Part shown: piece after piece, positions 25,669 to 35,094 of the stretch
How the letters are laid out: each line of letters begins with the position of its first letter
How positions within the stretch are numbered: the first letter of the stretch is position 1
From: Stenotrophomonas sp. ATCM1_4
Lineage (GTDB): Bacteria > Pseudomonadota > Gammaproteobacteria > Xanthomonadales > Xanthomonadaceae
DNA: 64,000 nt
Direction of reading: 5' to 3'
Assembly: GCF_004348115.1 (NCBI RefSeq)
Contig: NZ_QPFB01000001.1
Span: forward strand, 3,116,028 to 3,180,027
The notes under the pieces: model-generated
What the model was told of the DNA's origin: nothing
Seen by the model: the letters and a program-made list of their open reading frames with translations, nothing else
The model's database searches: none
Translations under genes and position numbers: made by a program

Positions 25669-27102
25669 ATGAAACCTGCATCTCCCCACTCCTGCGATCC
25701 CGAGGCTTGCCCGCTGGTTGCTGGCTGGCAACAAAGCCTGGCCGCCGCAGGCCCCGCCGCCCATGCACTACTGGCCGCGATCGCCAGCGACCACGCCCCG
25801 GCATTGGCGGCCCATTTCTACAAGGTCATGCTGAACGACAGCCGTGCATCACGCTCGATGTCGCACGACCAGGTGCGGGTGCGATTGCAGCCGGCCATGC
25901 AGCGCTGGCTGACCGGACTGCTGGGCGCGACGCCGGACGACGTCGAGCAGTTGCTGGCCGCGCAACGCGTGATCGGCGACGTGCATGCGCGCGTGGGCAT
26001 CCCGGTGGACCTGGTTACGCGTGGCACGCGCGTACTGAAGCAACGCATCTTCAGCCTGATCGTGGAGCAGGCCGGGCACGGCGAAACCGCGCACGCGGCA
26101 ATCGCCAGCCTGACCGCATCCTTCGACATCGCGCTGGAAGGCATGACCCTGGCCTATTCCAACGCCCGCGAGCGTTCCTCGCGCACGGATGCCGCCTACC
26201 GGCTGTTCTCGCTGGTGCAGAACGTCAGCACCGAGCGCGAGCGCCAGCGTGCACTGCTGCTGGACTGGGAGAACACCCTGCTCTACGCCCTGGCAAGCAC
26301 GGGCCGGATGCCCGGCTTCCAGTCATTGGCGCGTTCGGAGTTCGGCCTGTGGTTCACCCACAAGGGCATTCCCAGCTTTGGCGAGAGCACCGAGACCAAC
26401 CAGGTCCTCCACCTGATCGCGGCAGTGGACCAGCTGCTGGAGCACACGCTCTCCAGCCACGAGGACGCCACCCTGCGCGCCGCGCAGCTGCAGGACGTAC
26501 GCATGAAGGTGGGCCAGGTGCGCAACCTGCTCGGCATGCTGTTCGAGCGCATCGGCGAACTGGATGCCGGCTGCGATGCGCTGACCAACCTGCTCAACCG
26601 CCGCTTCCTGCCCACCGTGCTGCGCAGGGAGATCGAACTGGCCGAGAAATCGGCAGGCAGCTTCGCCGTGCTGCTGCTGGACCTGGACCACTTCAAGCAC
26701 ATCAACGACGCGCACGGCCATGAATCCGGCGACCGCGCGCTGCAGCATGTGGCCGGCATCCTGACCCAGTTCACCCGCGGCAGCGACTACGTGTTCCGGT
26801 ACGGCGGCGAAGAGTTCGTCGTGGTGCTGGTCGCGGTCGACCAGCGCCAGGCGCTGGTGATCGCCGAAGGGCTGTGCCGTCGCATCGCCGATTCACCGGT
26901 GGCCCTGGCCGACGGGCAGTTGCTGGACGTCAGCTCCAGCATCGGCGTGGCGATGTACGACGGCCACCCCGACTACGAGCGGGTGATGGCGCGCGCCGAC
27001 GCGGCGATGTACCAGGCCAAGAAGCAGGGCCGCAACCGCGTCGTACTCGGCGATGAAGGACTGCCGACCGCCCCGGGCCGGGCCGCGTTGCAGCGCGGCT
27101 GA
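25669..27102 (+). CDS. Globin-coupled sensor diguanylate cyclase, 477 aa
   Basis: Makes cyclic di-GMP from two GTP, probably under heme-oxygen control. The N-terminal protoglobin-like domain (about 20-165) has a candidate proximal heme His106 in VIGDVHARVGIPVD, as in DosC-type sensors. A helical middle region (170-295) precedes the GGDEF domain: LTNLLNRR, DLDHFKHINDAHGH, and an active GGEEF at 379-383. The inhibitory I-site RGSD at 370-373 lies five residues before it, so product feedback is likely. The start is ATG 25669; an in-frame TTG 15 bases upstream is less likely. Divergent from the redox pair. Confidence 0.9.
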   Translation: MKPASPHSCDPEACPLVAGWQQSLAAAGPAAHALLAAIASDHAPALAAHFYKVMLNDSRASRSMSHDQVRVRLQPAMQRWLTGLLGATPDDVEQLLAAQRVIGDVHARVGIPVDLVTRGTRVLKQRIFSLIVEQAGHGETAHAAIASLTASFDIALEGMTLAYSNARERSSRTDAAYRLFSLVQNVSTERERQRALLLDWENTLLYALASTGRMPGFQSLARSEFGLWFTHKGIPSFGESTETNQVLHLIAAVDQLLEHTLSSHEDATLRAAQLQDVRMKVGQVRNLLGMLFERIGELDAGCDALTNLLNRRFLPTVLRREIELAEKSAGSFAVLLLDLDHFKHINDAHGHESGDRALQHVAGILTQFTRGSDYVFRYGGEEFVVVLVAVDQRQALVIAEGLCRRIADSPVALADGQLLDVSSSIGVAMYDGHPDYERVMARADAAMYQAKKQGRNRVVLGDEGLPTAPGRAALQRG

Positions 27103-27156
27103 GGCCGACCATCGGCACATGCCCGGCGGCATGGCGGCGGCATATGCTCGGAGTCG

Positions 27157-28299
27157 ATGCCGCCCACCTCCGCCGCCCGCTCCCTGCCGATGTCCCTGCT
27201 CCGCGCCGCCACCCTGCTGCTGTGCCTGTTCCCGATGATCGCGGCAGCCGCCGAACCGGTGGCGCCTGCCGAACACGTCGATGCCGACGGGCCCTATGTG
27301 TTCCGCAACGGAAAGCGGCTGCAGGCGCGCTGGATCTGCGATGACCAGGTGGTCTCGCGCACGCTGCGGCAGCGCCTGCGCGGCGCGCGGCTGCCCCCGC
27401 GATGTGGCTATCCCCATCCCCTGCGCCTGGCCGCACCGGTTGCATCGGCGGCTGCCGTACTGCCCGCGGTGCCGCGCATCGTGGCGGTCTCCGACATCCA
27501 TGGCCAGTACGATCTGCTGGTCCGCCTGCTGCGCGCACACCATGTGATCGACGCACGGGATCGCTGGTCACTGGGCCGCGACACCCTGGTGGTGGCCGGC
27601 GATGTGTTCGACCGGGGCCCGCAGGTGACCGAAGCCTTCTGGCTGCTCTACAGCCTGCAGCAGCAGGCCGCCGACACCGGTGGCGCGGTGCATTTCGTCC
27701 TTGGCAACCACGAAACGATGGTGCTCTACGACGACCTGCGCTACGTCAACCCCAAGTACCTGCGCAGTGCGCAGCGGCTGGGGCGCAGCTACCCGGACCT
27801 GTACGGTGCCGACTCGGTGATCGGGCAATGGCTGCGCACCCGCCCGGTGTTGCTGCGTATCGGCGACACGCTGTTCCTGCACGGCGGCATTGCACCGGAA
27901 GCGGTGCAGATGGCACTGGCGCCGGAATCGACCAACGCGGCCTACCGCGCGTCGCTGGGCAGGCCCAAGGCCGAGGTGAAGGCGGACCCGGCCACTGCAC
28001 CGCTGTACGACGGCAAGACCAGCCCGATCTGGTACCGCGGCTACTTCGATGGCCGCCTGGATGCCGATGGGGTGCAACAGGTGCTCGACCAGCTCGATCT
28101 GCGCCGCATCGTGGTCGGTCACACCTCGATGCCGCATGTCAGCCAGTTCCACGATGGGCGCGTGATCGCCATCGACAGCAGCATCAAGGACGGCCAAAGC
28201 GGGGAACTGCTGTTCATCGAGAACGACCAGCTCAACCGCGGGCTGCTGGATGGCAGCCGTGTGCCGCTGGCCGAAGGCACCCTCGACGCGGACGACTGA
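27157..28299 (+). CDS. Exported metallophosphoesterase, 380 aa
   Basis: Calcineurin-like phosphatase with all core motifs: SDIHGQYD near residue 112, GDVFDRGP, LGNHET, and downstream His residues in FLHGG and VVGHTSMPH. A signal peptide (MSLLRAATLLLCLFPMIAAAA) implies a periplasmic protein; if the second Met (27190) is the start, the signal begins at residue 1. Homologues resemble Shewanella-like or PPP-type protein phosphatases. The substrate is unknown. It lies 54 bases after the diguanylate cyclase. Confidence 0.85.
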   Translation: MPPTSAARSLPMSLLRAATLLLCLFPMIAAAAEPVAPAEHVDADGPYVFRNGKRLQARWICDDQVVSRTLRQRLRGARLPPRCGYPHPLRLAAPVASAAAVLPAVPRIVAVSDIHGQYDLLVRLLRAHHVIDARDRWSLGRDTLVVAGDVFDRGPQVTEAFWLLYSLQQQAADTGGAVHFVLGNHETMVLYDDLRYVNPKYLRSAQRLGRSYPDLYGADSVIGQWLRTRPVLLRIGDTLFLHGGIAPEAVQMALAPESTNAAYRASLGRPKAEVKADPATAPLYDGKTSPIWYRGYFDGRLDADGVQQVLDQLDLRRIVVGHTSMPHVSQFHDGRVIAIDSSIKDGQSGELLFIENDQLNRGLLDGSRVPLAEGTLDADD

Positions 28300-28627
28300 C
28301 GCCCAGCCCACGCCGAAGTGTTGCAATCCGCAACACCCGCGGCCCATGCCCGGCCGGTTTCCGGTGCCGCGCACGCTCACGGATTCTCACCCGCACGGAA
28401 CCCGGTCACGCCTTGCCCGCATCACAAGGGGCGTGTGCGGCTGCCCATCGCCGGATTTCGACTTTTTTCGGTTTGTTTCACATTCCTGTTATGAAATCTG
28501 GGCCAACGTGACCGCGGGGGAACGCCGCCGGACATCGGGAACTGCCAGGCGACCACACTGAGAACAGAAGCCGCGCACGGGCCAGCGCCTGTCGCGACGT
28601 GGTGTTTTGCATAGCTTGGGACAGGCG
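28300..28627 (+). other. Intergenic region before the porin gene
   Basis: No gene is seen in these 328 bases. The end is AT-rich relative to the surroundings. A TGTTATGAA at 28487-28495 could be an extended -10 with a weak -35 (TTCGGT) 17 bases upstream, giving a 5' leader of about 130 bases. No terminator with a T tract is apparent after the phosphatase. Confidence 0.4.
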
Positions 28628-30073
28628 ATGAAACCACGAAAACTTGCGATGCTGCCGTTGCTCCTGGCCCCGGGAGCCGCTCTCGCCCAGGACTCCGTCG
28701 GTGCCCTGAGGCAGGAGATCACCCAGGTGCAGGCACGCCTGCAAGCGCTGACCGCGCGCCTGGACGCGCTGGAACGCGAACAGGGCAAGGATCCACCGCC
28801 ATACACGCCAACAAGCCCGTCGCCCGCGCAAGCACCTGATACGCAGGCGACGACGCCTCTGGCGCAGGCTGAAACCGCAGCGTCCCCCACCCGTGGCGCG
28901 GCCGCCGCACCGTCCATCCTGCCGCCACGCGATTCGGTCGCCGACCCGTCCACGGCGGCATCGCGCCCGGACAACGCGCCCTCGCCCACCGATCCGGAAC
29001 TGAAGGGCTTCTTCGCCATCCCCGGCACCGAGACCCTGATCCGCCTGGGCGGCTACGCCAAGCTCGATGCCATCGCCGACAGCCGCGCGGCCGGTGACAA
29101 CCAGCAGTTCGTCACCTCCTCCATCCCGGTCGGCGGCCCACATCGCGATGTGTCGCATTTCGACATGCATGCCAAGCAGACACGCTTCAGCTTCGAGGCG
29201 CGCCGCCCAACCACCCACGGCAACCTGCGCTTCTACCTGGAGAACGACTTCTTCGGCAGCAGCGACAGCTATGAATTCCGCCTGCGCCATGCCTACGGGC
29301 AGTTGGGCAACACCTACGCCGGCTACGGCTATTCCACGTTCATGGATGCCGACTCGCTGCCGGACACCCTGGATTTCGCCGGACCCGGTGCGGCCGGCTA
29401 CCTGTTGGTGGCCGGCATCCACCACAGCTTCGCGCTGGGCAAGGGCAACACCCTGACCGTCGCTGCCGAAGACCCCGATTCACAGCTGGCCAACCCCGGC
29501 GATGCCGACATCAGCACCGAGCGGCTGCCCGACATCAGCCTGGTCGCACGCATGGAGCGCGACTGGGGCCACCTGCAGCTTGGCGCGGTCGCGCGCAGCC
29601 TCGGCTATGACGGCGATGGGCGCAGCGACCGTGTCTTCGGCGGCGGCCTGCAGTTGAGCGGCTCGTTTGCCATCGCCGAACGCGACCTGCTGTTGTTCGG
29701 CGTGGTCGGCGGCAAGGGCATCAGCCGCTACACCGCCGACCTCACCGGCTCGGGGCTGGATGCGGCGATCAACGCCGACGGCCAGCTCAAGGCGTTGCCG
29801 CTGTATGGCGGCTTCTTCGGCTACACCCACTACTGGTCGGACATGTGGCGCTCGAACCTGATCTACGGCCAGCTGCATCTGGACGACGCCGACGCGCTGA
29901 CCCGCGATGCCTTCCGCCGCAGCCAGTACGGCGCGCTCAACCTGATCTGGAGCCCTGCCCCGTCGTGGACGATGGGCATGGAGGTGCTTTACGGCCAACA
30001 GCGCCTGCAGGACGGCCGCAGCGCGGACACCCTGCGCGTGCAGGGCAGCCTGCAGTACAGCTTCATCAAGTAG
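28628..30073 (+). CDS. DcaP-like outer-membrane porin, 481 aa
   Basis: A cleavable signal peptide (to ALAQD) is followed by a short coiled coil (about 25-55, LRQEITQVQARLQALTARL), a Pro/Ala/Thr-rich linker (60-115) and a beta-barrel from about residue 118 (FFAIPGTETLIRLGGYAKLD). N-terminal coiled coil plus barrel is the DcaP family layout; those trimers admit dicarboxylates or other small acids. The ATG follows GGACAGGCG. It precedes the antiporter-decarboxylase genes by 102 bases; a shared role is possible but unproven. Confidence 0.82.
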   Translation: MKPRKLAMLPLLLAPGAALAQDSVGALRQEITQVQARLQALTARLDALEREQGKDPPPYTPTSPSPAQAPDTQATTPLAQAETAASPTRGAAAAPSILPPRDSVADPSTAASRPDNAPSPTDPELKGFFAIPGTETLIRLGGYAKLDAIADSRAAGDNQQFVTSSIPVGGPHRDVSHFDMHAKQTRFSFEARRPTTHGNLRFYLENDFFGSSDSYEFRLRHAYGQLGNTYAGYGYSTFMDADSLPDTLDFAGPGAAGYLLVAGIHHSFALGKGNTLTVAAEDPDSQLANPGDADISTERLPDISLVARMERDWGHLQLGAVARSLGYDGDGRSDRVFGGGLQLSGSFAIAERDLLLFGVVGGKGISRYTADLTGSGLDAAINADGQLKALPLYGGFFGYTHYWSDMWRSNLIYGQLHLDDADALTRDAFRRSQYGALNLIWSPAPSWTMGMEVLYGQQRLQDGRSADTLRVQGSLQYSFIK

Positions 30074-30175
30074 CCAGCCCGCACGCCGGCAGCAACGCGA
30101 CCGGCCGCCAGCTATCGAGAACGTCCACCGCCTTTCCCTGTAATCACACCGGCAACCCGGTGAAAGGAGACACCC

Positions 30176-31525
30176 ATGGCAGGTCAGAAGAAAATCGGCG
30201 TGGTCGGTGCAACCTTCCTGGTCGCCGGCAACATGATGGGCTCGGGCGTGTTCCTGCTGCCCTCCAGCCTGGCCAAGATCGGCACCGCCTCGATCTGGGG
30301 CTGGCTGATCACCACCGCCGGCGCACTGCTGCTGGCGTTCGTGTTCGCCAAGCTCGGCAAGCTCGCCCCGCAGGCCGGTGGCCCCTATGCCTACGCACGT
30401 GACTGGTTCGGCCCGTACATGGGCTTCCAGACCAATACCATCTACTGGTTCGCCAACTGGATCGGCAACGTGGCCATCCCGATCGCGGCGGTGGGCTACT
30501 TCAGCTACTTCTTCCCGATCCTGTCCCAACCGCTGCCGCGCTGCATCGCGGTGCTGCTGCTGGTGTGGGCGCTGAGCTTCGCCAACGTGATCGGCCCGGC
30601 CTTCGTCAGCCGCGTGCAGACGGTGACCACCAGCTTCGCGCTGGTGCCGATCCTGGGCATCGCGATCTTCGGCTGGTTCTTCTTCGACCCGAACATCTTC
30701 AAGGGCGCCTACAACGTCTCCGGCGAATCCAACTTCGGCGCGGTGTCCAGCGCCGCGGCGCTGACGCTGTGGGCCTTCATCGGCGTGGAATCGGCCTCGG
30801 TCACCGCCGGCGTGGTCGAGAACCCGGAGAAGAACGTCGCCCGTGCCACGCTGGCCGGGGTATTCCTCGCGGCGATCGCCTACATCGCCAGCTCCTCGGT
30901 GATCATGGGCATGGTGCCGAACGCGGACCTGCAGGTCTCCGACGCGCCGTTCGCCCTGGCCGCGGCCAATGCGGTCGGTGGCTGGGGCGGTGCGCTGGTC
31001 AGCCTGTGCGCCTTCATCGGTGCGGCCGGTTCGCTCGGCGGCTGGATCCTGCTGACCGCGCAAAGCGCCAAGGCGGCCTCGGACGACGGGCTGTTCCCCA
31101 GCATCTTCAGCAAGATCAACAAGGACGAAGTGCCGGTCAAGGGCGTGCTGATCGTGGCGGTGCTGATGACCCTGGCGGTGCTGATCACCTCCACCTCGGA
31201 AACCGCGTCGGCGCAGTTCGACGTCATCACCTCCGCGGCGGTGGTGCTGACCCTGCTGCCCTACATCTACTCCTGCGTGGCCTGCTACTTCGTGGTGGAG
31301 CGCTCGCACACGCTGGTGCATACCGGCGCGTTCTGGGTGCTGACCAGCATCACGGTGGTGTATTGCCTGTGGGCCATCTTCGGCTCGTCCGGCACGATCG
31401 TGCAGTACGCGTTCCTGTTCGTGCTGTTCATCACCGTCTTCTATCCCTTCTTCAGTGAAGAACGCCGCAAGCAACGGCTTGCCCGCTTCTCGCCCGCCGG
31501 CACGCCGCGTGCCGCTTCGAACTGA
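30176..31525 (+). CDS. AdiC-like APC antiporter, paralogue 1, 449 aa
   Basis: APC-family exchanger with 12 predicted membrane helices. It resembles E. coli AdiC (arginine/agmatine) along its whole length: GNMMGSGVFLLP in TM1 keeps the substrate-binding Ser-Gly, LWAFIGVESAS in TM6 and GSLGGWILLTAQSAKAA in TM8 keep both gating Trp residues, and [10 protein letters not shown] is in TM2-3. It lies 30 bases before the decarboxylase gene, so it most likely exchanges the amino acid for its decarboxylation product. Ribosome site AAAGGAG. Confidence 0.88.
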   Translation: MAGQKKIGVVGATFLVAGNMMGSGVFLLPSSLAKIGTASIWGWLITTAGALLLAFVFAKLGKLAPQAGGPYAYARDWFGPYMGFQTNTIYWFANWIGNVAIPIAAVGYFSYFFPILSQPLPRCIAVLLLVWALSFANVIGPAFVSRVQTVTTSFALVPILGIAIFGWFFFDPNIFKGAYNVSGESNFGAVSSAAALTLWAFIGVESASVTAGVVENPEKNVARATLAGVFLAAIAYIASSSVIMGMVPNADLQVSDAPFALAAANAVGGWGGALVSLCAFIGAAGSLGGWILLTAQSAKAASDDGLFPSIFSKINKDEVPVKGVLIVAVLMTLAVLITSTSETASAQFDVITSAAVVLTLLPYIYSCVACYFVVERSHTLVHTGAFWVLTSITVVYCLWAIFGSSGTIVQYAFLFVLFITVFYPFFSEERRKQRLARFSPAGTPRAASN

Positions 31526-31555
31526 ATCCCCCGCTCGGTAGAAAAGGAAACCACC

Positions 31556-33844
31556 ATGTACTTCAAGTCCCTGGACTATCCCATCGTCATCATCGACGCG
31601 GACTACGAGTCGCCGCGCATCAACGGCATCCTGATCCGCGCCCTGGCCGACGAGCTGCGCCACAACGACCAGCGCGTGCTGTGCGGCCTGACCCTGGATG
31701 ACGCGCGCGCCGGCGCACGCACCTACGTGGCCGCCTCGGCGGTGCTGATCTCCATCGACGGCACCGAGGAGAACGACGACCAGTTCCAGCAGCTGCTCGC
31801 GTTCCTGCGCGAGCAGAGCAAGCGCCGCGCCGACCTGCCGGTGTTCCTGTACGGCGACCGCCGTACCATCGAGAAGGTGCCGAGCAAGCTGCTCAAGTAT
31901 GTGCACGGCTACATCTTCCTGTTCGAGGACACCAAGAGCTTCATCGCCCGCCAGGTGATGCGCGCGGCCGAAGACTACATGGCCATGCTGTTGCCGCCGT
32001 TCTTCAAGGCACTGATCCACCACGCCGCCGAGTCCAACTATTCCTGGCATACCCCCGGCCACGCCGGTGGCGTGGCGTTCACCAAGTCGCCGGTGGGCCG
32101 TGCGCTGCACCAGTTCTACGGCGAGAACACGCTGCGCAGCGACCTGTCGATCTCGGTCCCGGAACTCGGCTCGCTGCTCGACCACACCGGCCCGATCCGC
32201 GACGCCGAAGCCGAGGCCGCGCGCAACTTCGGCGCCGACCACACCTTCTTTATCACCAACGGCACCTCCACCGCCAACAAGATCGTCTGGCACGGCACTG
32301 TGGCGCGCGGCGACATCGTGTTCGTGGACCGCAACTGCCACAAGTCGCTGCTGCACTCGCTGATCATGACCGGCGGCATCCCGGTGTACTTCACCCCCAG
32401 CCGCAACGCGCACGGCATCATCGGCCCGATCAGCCTGGACCAGTTCTCCGGCGAGGCGCTGCAGCGGATGATCCAGGCCAATCCGCTGGCCAGCAAGGCG
32501 GCCAAGCCGGGGGCCAAACCCCGCATCGCGGTGGTCACCAACTCCACCTATGACGGCCTCTGCTACAACGCCGAGAAGATCGCCGACAACCTCGGCACCG
32601 CGGTGGACTTCCTGCACTTCGACGAAGCCTGGTACGGCTACGCCGCGTTCCACCCGTTCTACGAGAACCACTACGGCATGGCCAAGGGCAAGCCGCGCGA
32701 GCAGGACGCGATCATCTTCACCACCCAGTCCACGCACAAGCTGCTGGCCGCGTTCTCGCAGGCCTCGATGATCCACGTGCGCAATGCCGCCACCCGCGAG
32801 CTGGATGCCGAGCGGTTCAACGAATCGTTCATGATGCACACCTCCACCAGCCCGCACTACGGCATCATCGCCTCCTGCGATGTCGCCTCGAAGATGATGG
32901 AGGGCGAGGCCGGCCGGTCGCTGGTGCAGGAGATGCACGACGAGGCGGTGGCGTTCCGGCGGGCGATGCTGCATGTCAGCGAGGACCTGGGCCGCGACGA
33001 ATGGTGGTTCAAGGTCTGGCAGCCCGATGGCGTGGAGCGCACGCTGGCGGGCGAGGACAGCAGCAAGCCGATGGTGACCTCGCGACCGGACTGGTACCTG
33101 CGCCCGGATGCACGCTGGCACGGCTTCGACAACCTGGCCGACGACTACGTGCTGATCGACCCGGTCAAGGTCACCCTACTCACGCCGGGTCTGTCGATGG
33201 ACGGGGAAATGGGCAAGCTGGGCATCCCGGCCGCGGTGCTGAGCAAGTTCCTGTGGACCCGCGGCATCACCGTGGAGAAGACCAACCTGTACTCGGTGCT
33301 GTTCCTGTTCTCGATGGGCATCACCAAGGGCAAGTGGAGCACGCTGGTCACCGAGCTGATGGCGTTCAAGGACCTCTACGATGCCAACGCCCCCTTGAGC
33401 CAATCGCTGCCCAGCCTGATCCAGGACCACCCGGCCGCCTACGCCAACTGGGGCCTGCGCGACCTGTGCGAGGCGCTGCACGCCTTCAACCGGGAGTTCC
33501 GCGTGGCCGAGGTCATGCGCGAGATGTACGTGGACCTGCCCGAGCCGGTGATGACGCCGGCCGAGGCTTACAACCACCTGGTGCGCGGCGAGATCGAGCG
33601 CGTGGACATCGACCAGATCAGCGGCCGGGTGGCCGGCACGATGCTGGTGCCGTATCCGCCGGGCATCCCGACCATCATGCCGGGCGAGCGTTTCGGCGCG
33701 CAGGATGAACCGATCATCCAGTCGCTGCGCATCGCCCGCGAGCAGAACGCGCGCTTCCCGGGCTTCGAGTCGGACGTGCATGGGTTGATCATCGACGACA
33801 GCGGCGCGCAGCCCAGCTACAAGGTGGAAGTCCTGAAGCTGTAA
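31556..33844 (+). CDS. adiA: AdiA-type basic amino-acid decarboxylase (probably arginine), 762 aa
   Basis: PLP-dependent fold-type I decarboxylase with an N-terminal response-regulator-like wing domain (1-130). The PLP Lys is in TTQSTHKLLAAFSQAS, with HFDEAWYGYA upstream (conserved Asp). Similarity to E. coli AdiA extends through the C-terminal domain (YPPGIP, FPGFE) and length agrees (755). It consumes a proton per turnover in acid resistance. Lysine or ornithine as substrate cannot be excluded, but the AdiC-like partner favours arginine. Ribosome site AAAAGGAAA. Confidence 0.85.
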   Translation: MYFKSLDYPIVIIDADYESPRINGILIRALADELRHNDQRVLCGLTLDDARAGARTYVAASAVLISIDGTEENDDQFQQLLAFLREQSKRRADLPVFLYGDRRTIEKVPSKLLKYVHGYIFLFEDTKSFIARQVMRAAEDYMAMLLPPFFKALIHHAAESNYSWHTPGHAGGVAFTKSPVGRALHQFYGENTLRSDLSISVPELGSLLDHTGPIRDAEAEAARNFGADHTFFITNGTSTANKIVWHGTVARGDIVFVDRNCHKSLLHSLIMTGGIPVYFTPSRNAHGIIGPISLDQFSGEALQRMIQANPLASKAAKPGAKPRIAVVTNSTYDGLCYNAEKIADNLGTAVDFLHFDEAWYGYAAFHPFYENHYGMAKGKPREQDAIIFTTQSTHKLLAAFSQASMIHVRNAATRELDAERFNESFMMHTSTSPHYGIIASCDVASKMMEGEAGRSLVQEMHDEAVAFRRAMLHVSEDLGRDEWWFKVWQPDGVERTLAGEDSSKPMVTSRPDWYLRPDARWHGFDNLADDYVLIDPVKVTLLTPGLSMDGEMGKLGIPAAVLSKFLWTRGITVEKTNLYSVLFLFSMGITKGKWSTLVTELMAFKDLYDANAPLSQSLPSLIQDHPAAYANWGLRDLCEALHAFNREFRVAEVMREMYVDLPEPVMTPAEAYNHLVRGEIERVDIDQISGRVAGTMLVPYPPGIPTIMPGERFGAQDEPIIQSLRIAREQNARFPGFESDVHGLIIDDSGAQPSYKVEVLKL

Positions 33845-33876
33845 CCGCCGAAGCGGCGCGGGGGATATGGCAAACG

Positions 33877-34065
33877 CCCTCACCCCAACCCCTCTCCCGC
33901 CTGCGGGAGAGGGGCTCTGGCACGGCAGATGCCCGCTCCTGCTTCAGTGGGCTGCAAGGCGTGGCAGCGCTGCTTCGGCCGGCAGGTACGGCGATGGCGG
34001 CGATGCCCGGGCCGCTCCCTTCTCCCGCCCTGGCGGGAGAAGGTGCCCGCCAGGGCGGATGAGGG
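33877..34065. repeat. Two hairpin repeats in the decarboxylase-CDF gap
   Basis: Arm A (33877-33916) contains CCCCTCTCCCGC with its complement CGGGAGAGGGG. Arm B (34014-34065) contains CCTTCTCCCGCC / GGCGGGAGAAGG followed by TGCCCGCCAGGGCGGATGAG. Arm B matches an arm at 61725-61775. The rest of the 344-base gap holds no gene. Confidence 0.7.
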
Positions 34066-34188
34066 TGCTTTGTGCTTTCCCTTCAGCCCGGCCGCACCCT
34101 GCCGCCGGCCGGAGAAGCAGCTACGATGCGGGCGACACCCGCCGCCCCGCGATGACGGGAACCAACGGATGCACCACGGCACGCCTTG

Positions 34189-35094
34189 ATGACCAGCACC
34201 GGCCAGGAACAACGCGTCTTGCAACTGTCGATCGCGGCGACCGTCCTGGTCGCGGCGATCGGTTTCTTCGGGGGCCTGCTGGCACGGTCGCAGGCCATCC
34301 TGTTCGACGGCATCTACAGCCTGGTCGATGTCGCGCTGACCCTGGTGGCGCTGGCGGTACTACGGTTGATGGCCAACGAACAGAGCCCGCGCTTCCAGTA
34401 CGGGTTCTGGCACCTGGAACCGATGGTCGAGGCATTGGGCGGCGCAATCCTGAGCCTGGCCTGCATCTACGCGCTGGCCAATGCCGTCATCGGCTTCAGC
34501 GATGGCGGGCACGAGACACGGCTCGGCCCCGGCCTGGCCTGGGCGGCATTGCTGGCGGTGGTCGACCTGGTCATGGCGGTCTGGATCGGCCGCCACGCCC
34601 GCCGCCTGCAATCCGGTTTGCTGGCCCTGGATGCGCGTGCGTGGCTGCTGACCGGGCTGATGAGCCTGGCGGTGGTGCTGTCCTTCCTCATCGCCTTTGC
34701 GCTGCGCGGTGGCGCGCATGCGCATTGGATCCCCTACATCGACCCGCTGGTGCTGGCCGCTATCAGCGTGGTGGCATTGCCGGTGCCGCTGCGCGCGGCA
34801 TGGAAGGCCGCCCGTGAGGTGCTGCAGGTGGCCCCGGACGACCTGGACCGACGGGTGCGCGAGGTCATGCAGCAGTTCGTCGCCGAGCATGGCTTCGACG
34901 GCTTCACCAGCCACGTCGCCAAGATCGGCCGCATGCAGTTCATCGAGATCCACGTGCTGACCCGGCCGGACGCCCGGCTTGGCAGCATCGGCGACGTCGA
35001 CCGCCTGCGCGACGGCATCGCCAACCGCCTGGACGCCCGCTCGGGCCGCTTCTGGCTGACGATCGACTTCACCTCCGACCCGGCCTGGACATGA
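34189..35094 (+). CDS. CDF-like membrane protein with non-canonical metal site, 301 aa
   Basis: Cation diffusion facilitator fold: about six membrane helices in residues 12-205 and a C-terminal ferredoxin-like domain. TM2 reads FDGIYSLVDV, so Tyr stands where zinc CDFs have the first Asp of DxxxD; TM5 (LDARAWLLTGLM) lacks the HxxxD pair. Metal specificity is therefore unclear, and transport of another cation is possible. The start is ATG preceded by a TTG that is less likely. Its stop overlaps the next start (ATGA), which ties it to the second antiporter. Confidence 0.75.
   Translation: MTSTGQEQRVLQLSIAATVLVAAIGFFGGLLARSQAILFDGIYSLVDVALTLVALAVLRLMANEQSPRFQYGFWHLEPMVEALGGAILSLACIYALANAVIGFSDGGHETRLGPGLAWAALLAVVDLVMAVWIGRHARRLQSGLLALDARAWLLTGLMSLAVVLSFLIAFALRGGAHAHWIPYIDPLVLAAISVVALPVPLRAAWKAAREVLQVAPDDLDRRVREVMQQFVAEHGFDGFTSHVAKIGRMQFIEIHVLTRPDARLGSIGDVDRLRDGIANRLDARSGRFWLTIDFTSDPAWT

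Noticed and set aside
29480..33121. A 1213-codon open frame on the minus strand opposite the porin, antiporter and decarboxylase
   Set aside because: It is antisense to three genes with clear family motifs; long empty frames arise from G/C-rich third codon positions. Its sequence has no family pattern.
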